Position numbers and translations under genes: made by a program. Shown here piece after piece: positions 4,907 through 7,469 of a stretch of DNA of 7,469 nt (its first letter is position 1; each line of letters begins with the position of its first letter). Origin of the DNA: Fidelibacterota bacterium UBA6817 (GTDB taxonomy: Bacteria; Fidelibacterota; Fidelibacteria; Fidelibacterales; Fidelibacteraceae). The notes beneath the pieces were generated by a model. The model ran no database searches, was not told the DNA's origin, and worked only from the letters and a program-made list of their open reading frames with translations. The stretch is taken from positions 1 through 7,469 of the forward strand of contig DKER01000060.1 of assembly GCA_002452555.1 (NCBI GenBank), written 5' to 3'.

Positions 4907-7469
4907 GTCTGATAATTGTATAAATTGTATTGATTTCTTTAAAACCGCGTCGAGATTCTCCGAATCTTTCCCGCCGGCTGTAGCCATGTGCGGTTTTCCT
5001 CCGCCTCCGCCGCCTAATTCGCGACCGATCCTGCTGACAATTTTTCCGGCATGAATTCCCTTTTTAACAAGATCATCCGTGACAACGCATAAAACCTGCG
5101 GACCGGTCGGCGAAACCATTCCAAATACGGCACATCCGGATTTTAGTTTTTCCCGAACTCTGTCTCCCAGTTCTTTCAACTGATCCATTGTTTTGACCGG
5201 CACTATTGCTGTATAAACTGAAATGTCCCCAACTTTTTGAGGATTTTTCAGATAATCATCCACCGAATCGGTTAACAATCTGGACATGAGTTCGTTTTTT
5301 TCCTTTTCCAGCGTACGGATCTGAGATGTGATCTCTTCAATTTTATTCAGGATCTGATTAGCAGGAACTTTAAATCGCGACGACAACGCTGTTGTGATTT
5401 CCTGATAATCGGCAAGCTGTTTTAGTGCATGGTAACCGGTTACTGCTTCAATACGCCGAACCCCGCTGGCAACTGAACTTTCATTAAGAATAATCAAATA
5501 CCCCACATCGCCGGTTGCATGAACATGGGTTCCGCCGCATAATTCATAGGAGAAATCTCCCGCCTTGATAGTGCGGACATTTTCACCGTATTTTTCACCG
5601 AAAAGAGCCGTCGCTCCTTCTTCTACGGCTTCATCAAATGATTTTGTGTGAACTGTCAATGTGATATTATGAAGAATTTGTTCATTAACCAGATACTGGA
5701 TTTTTTTCAGCTCTTCCGCAGTGACCTTCTGATAATGGGAAAAATCAAATCTCAGATTATCCGGTCCTACATAACTCCCGGCCTGTCTTACATGGTTTCC
5801 AAGCACTTTACGCAATGCGGCATGAAGGAGATGGGTTCCTGTATGATTCCGGGCCGTATCCATTCTCCGGGCTTCCGTTACTGTTAATTCGGCTGTTACG
5901 GGAATCTCATTTTCCGGAATACGGGTCTTGATGATATGAATAATATGATCCCCTTCTTTACGCGTATCATCAACCGTAAATCGTTTGTTTTGGCCGGTAA
6001 TAATACCCCGGTCGCCTATTTGTCCTCCGGATTCTGCATAAAACGGTGTTTTATCAAAAACCAGAAATGTAGAATCGTCGGAATGCGCCCATTTAACAAG
6101 TCGACCTGTGCACTGAAGCAACTCATATCCTACAAACTCAGTGGGGATTTCCCCGGACAGATTCTCCTGATGTTTCCAGTCAATTGAACTGTTGAACCCG
6201 GCATGAAATTGTCCTGCTGCACGGGCTCTTTCTTTTTGACCGGCCATTTTCTCCTCAAAACCCTTTTCATCAATAATGAGTCCCCTTTCTTCCGCCAGCA
6301 AACGGGTAAGATCAACAGGAAACCCAAATGTATCATATAATTTGAAGACATCATCACCGGATAATTCATTCAATCCGCGCTTATTGCTGTGCAGGACCAA
6401 ATCCTCGAATATGGCAAGTCCCCGATCCAGTGTCTGGAGAAACGATACTTCTTCACTTTGAATGACATTTGAAATAAGGCTGGCGTTCTGAACCAATTCA
6501 GGAAATGCATCACCCATACAATGGACCAGATCCGGAACTAGAGAATGAATAAAGGGATCATTGAGACCGATCTTTTTTCCGTATCTGGCTGCCCGGCGGA
6601 GCAGCCGGCGCAACACATAGCCTCGTCCATCGTTGGCAGGCATAGCCCCATCAGCAATACTGAAAGACAACATCCGAAGATGATCAGCTATAACGCGATG
6701 CGGTATACCGGCTGAACTCTGATCATATTTTACACCGCTGATTTTTTCAATTTTACGAATAATATCCTGAAAAACATCCGTATCATAATTACTGGAAAAT
6801 CCGTTTAATGTTGATAACAAACGTTCAAAACCGGCACCTGTATCCACATGTTTTTTGGATAAGGGATGGAGTTTCCCGTCCTCATCCCGGTTATACTGAA
6901 TAAAGACAAGGTTCCACAATTCAATATATCGGGGATCACCTGTATTGATTCGTAACGGATCAATTTTTTCATTCAGGGGACCGCGATAGCAGTGAATCTC
7001 CGAACTGGGACCGCATGGCCCCGTGCTTCCCATTTCCCAGAAGTTGTCTTTATCTCCAAAGCGGAGAATCCGTGATTCAGGAAGCCCGGAAATTTTCTTC
7101 CAAAGATTGTAAGACTCATCATCTGTTTTATAAACAGTGGCGAAAAGTCTTTCAACCGGAAACTGCCATTCTTTAATAAGAAGCTCCCATGCCCATTCAA
7201 TTGCTTCCGCTTTATAGTAATCACCAAAGCTCCAATTTCCCAGCATTTCAAAAAAAGTATGATGATAATCATCCTTGCCCACTTCTTCCAGGTCATTGTG
7301 TTTCCCGCTGACCCGGATACACTTTTGGGAATTGACGATTCGGGAAGAAACGGGCTTTTCTTTATCCAGAAAAACTGATTTAAATTGATTCATCCCTGCA
7401 TTAATAAATAAAAGTGTCGGATCTTCCCGTGGGATTACTGAAGAGCTGGGGACTTCGGTATGACCGTGG
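4901..7469 (-). CDS. alaS: Alanine--tRNA ligase, 5' end beyond the window
   Basis: Cytoplasmic class II synthetase that attaches alanine to tRNA-Ala and hydrolyses mischarged Ser/Gly-tRNA-Ala. The frame stays open to the right edge: 25 residues precede the first in-window Met (7393), including DPTLLFINAGM, a conserved AlaRS N-terminal stretch, so that Met is internal. About 15-20 N-terminal residues are probably missing; 855 are visible, close to the usual ~875 in total. Numbering visible residues: catalytic core with HHTFFEM (69-75), TGPCGPSSE (about 149-157) and the Arg-rich GRGYVLRRLLRR segment (from 281). The editing domain has HTGTH (His542, His546) and CGGTH (Cys644, His648), the four zinc ligands, all intact. 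A probable coiled stretch lies around 705-730. The C-Ala domain has six glycines (819-824) followed by KPHMATAGG. The TGA stop lies 3 nt before gcvPB. Looks fully functional; identity is very secure. Confidence 0.98.
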   Translation of the reverse strand, partial: HGHTEVPSSSVIPREDPTLLFINAGMNQFKSVFLDKEKPVSSRIVNSQKCIRVSGKHNDLEEVGKDDYHHTFFEMLGNWSFGDYYKAEAIEWAWELLIKEWQFPVERLFATVYKTDDESYNLWKKISGLPESRILRFGDKDNFWEMGSTGPCGPSSEIHCYRGPLNEKIDPLRINTGDPRYIELWNLVFIQYNRDEDGKLHPLSKKHVDTGAGFERLLSTLNGFSSNYDTDVFQDIIRKIEKISGVKYDQSSAGIPHRVIADHLRMLSFSIADGAMPANDGRGYVLRRLLRRAARYGKKIGLNDPFIHSLVPDLVHCMGDAFPELVQNASLISNVIQSEEVSFLQTLDRGLAIFEDLVLHSNKRGLNELSGDDVFKLYDTFGFPVDLTRLLAEERGLIIDEKGFEEKMAGQKERARAAGQFHAGFNSSIDWKHQENLSGEIPTEFVGYELLQCTGRLVKWAHSDDSTFLVFDKTPFYAESGGQIGDRGIITGQNKRFTVDDTRKEGDHIIHIIKTRIPENEIPVTAELTVTEARRMDTARNHTGTHLLHAALRKVLGNHVRQAGSYVGPDNLRFDFSHYQKVTAEELKKIQYLVNEQILHNITLTVHTKSFDEAVEEGATALFGEKYGENVRTIKAGDFSYELCGGTHVHATGDVGYLIILNESSVASGVRRIEAVTGYHALKQLADYQEITTALSSRFKVPANQILNKIEEITSQIRTLEKEKNELMSRLLTDSVDDYLKNPQKVGDISVYTAIVPVKTMDQLKELGDRVREKLKSGCAVFGMVSPTGPQVLCVVTDDLVKKGIHAGKIVSRIGRELGGGGGGKPHMATAGGKDSENLDAVLKKSIQFIQLSDR

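Larger units (their letters stand above)
124..7469 (-). other. Probable five-gene operon alaS-gcvPB-kinase-aminotransferase-tadA
   Basis: All five genes run the same way with gaps of 3, 12, 16 and 6 nt and no hairpin or promoter-sized space between them. The first two junctions carry clear ribosome sites; the last two do not. Co-transcription is inferred from spacing only. The promoter must be right of 7469, and any terminator is either in the repeat-rich left edge or beyond it. Confidence 0.75.

Noticed and set aside
4818..5054. Plus-strand open frame with a run of prolines
   Set aside because: It is the antisense of the AlaRS poly-Gly segment and the gcvPB 5' end; no ribosome site or family resemblance.
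6973..7296. 107-residue minus-strand open frame inside alaS
   Set aside because: Out-of-frame shadow of the strongly conserved AlaRS catalytic domain; its composition does not resemble a real protein.
7390..7393. ATG at 7393 as the start of alaS
   Set aside because: The frame stays open to the window edge and upstream codons encode the conserved DPTLLFINAG stretch, so this Met is internal.

Overview
The window is a compact run of five protein-coding genes, all on the minus strand and so transcribed from right to left: alaS (5' end cut off by the right edge), gcvPB, a multidomain uridine-kinase-like nucleoside kinase, a class I/II PLP aminotransferase, and tadA. Gaps between genes are only 3, 12, 16 and 6 nt. 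No terminator or promoter-sized gap separates them, so they look like one operon whose promoter lies beyond the right edge. Past the tadA stop, the left edge (1-128) is low-complexity tandem-repeat DNA: three 8-bp units, then a compound array of 7-bp units that runs over the tadA stop codon.

The window suggests a bacterium of moderate, slightly AT-leaning composition. Glycine decarboxylase is of the split type (separate PB subunit). Two details of AlaRS recall Bacteroidetes-type enzymes: the NWSFGDYYK stretch and the C-terminal poly-Gly followed by MATAGG. I infer an anaerobe or deep lineage near the FCB group with low confidence; a phylogenetic tree of AlaRS or GcvPB would decide it.

Functionally the cluster mixes translation and metabolism. 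AlaRS charges tRNA-Ala, TadA makes inosine-34 in tRNA, and the kinase carries N-terminal TGS-like and ThrRS-editing-like domains in front of a P-loop uridine kinase domain. GcvPB and the aminotransferase are both PLP enzymes of amino-acid metabolism. The partner subunit GcvPA and the other glycine cleavage proteins (GcvT, GcvH) are not in the window.

I see no phage, transposon, CRISPR, toxin-antitoxin or other novel defence system. The core is ordinary housekeeping DNA. The points worth a second look are the repeat array engulfing the tadA stop, the half-lost editing site in the kinase, and an Asn-to-Asp change at a PLP-contact position of the aminotransferase.
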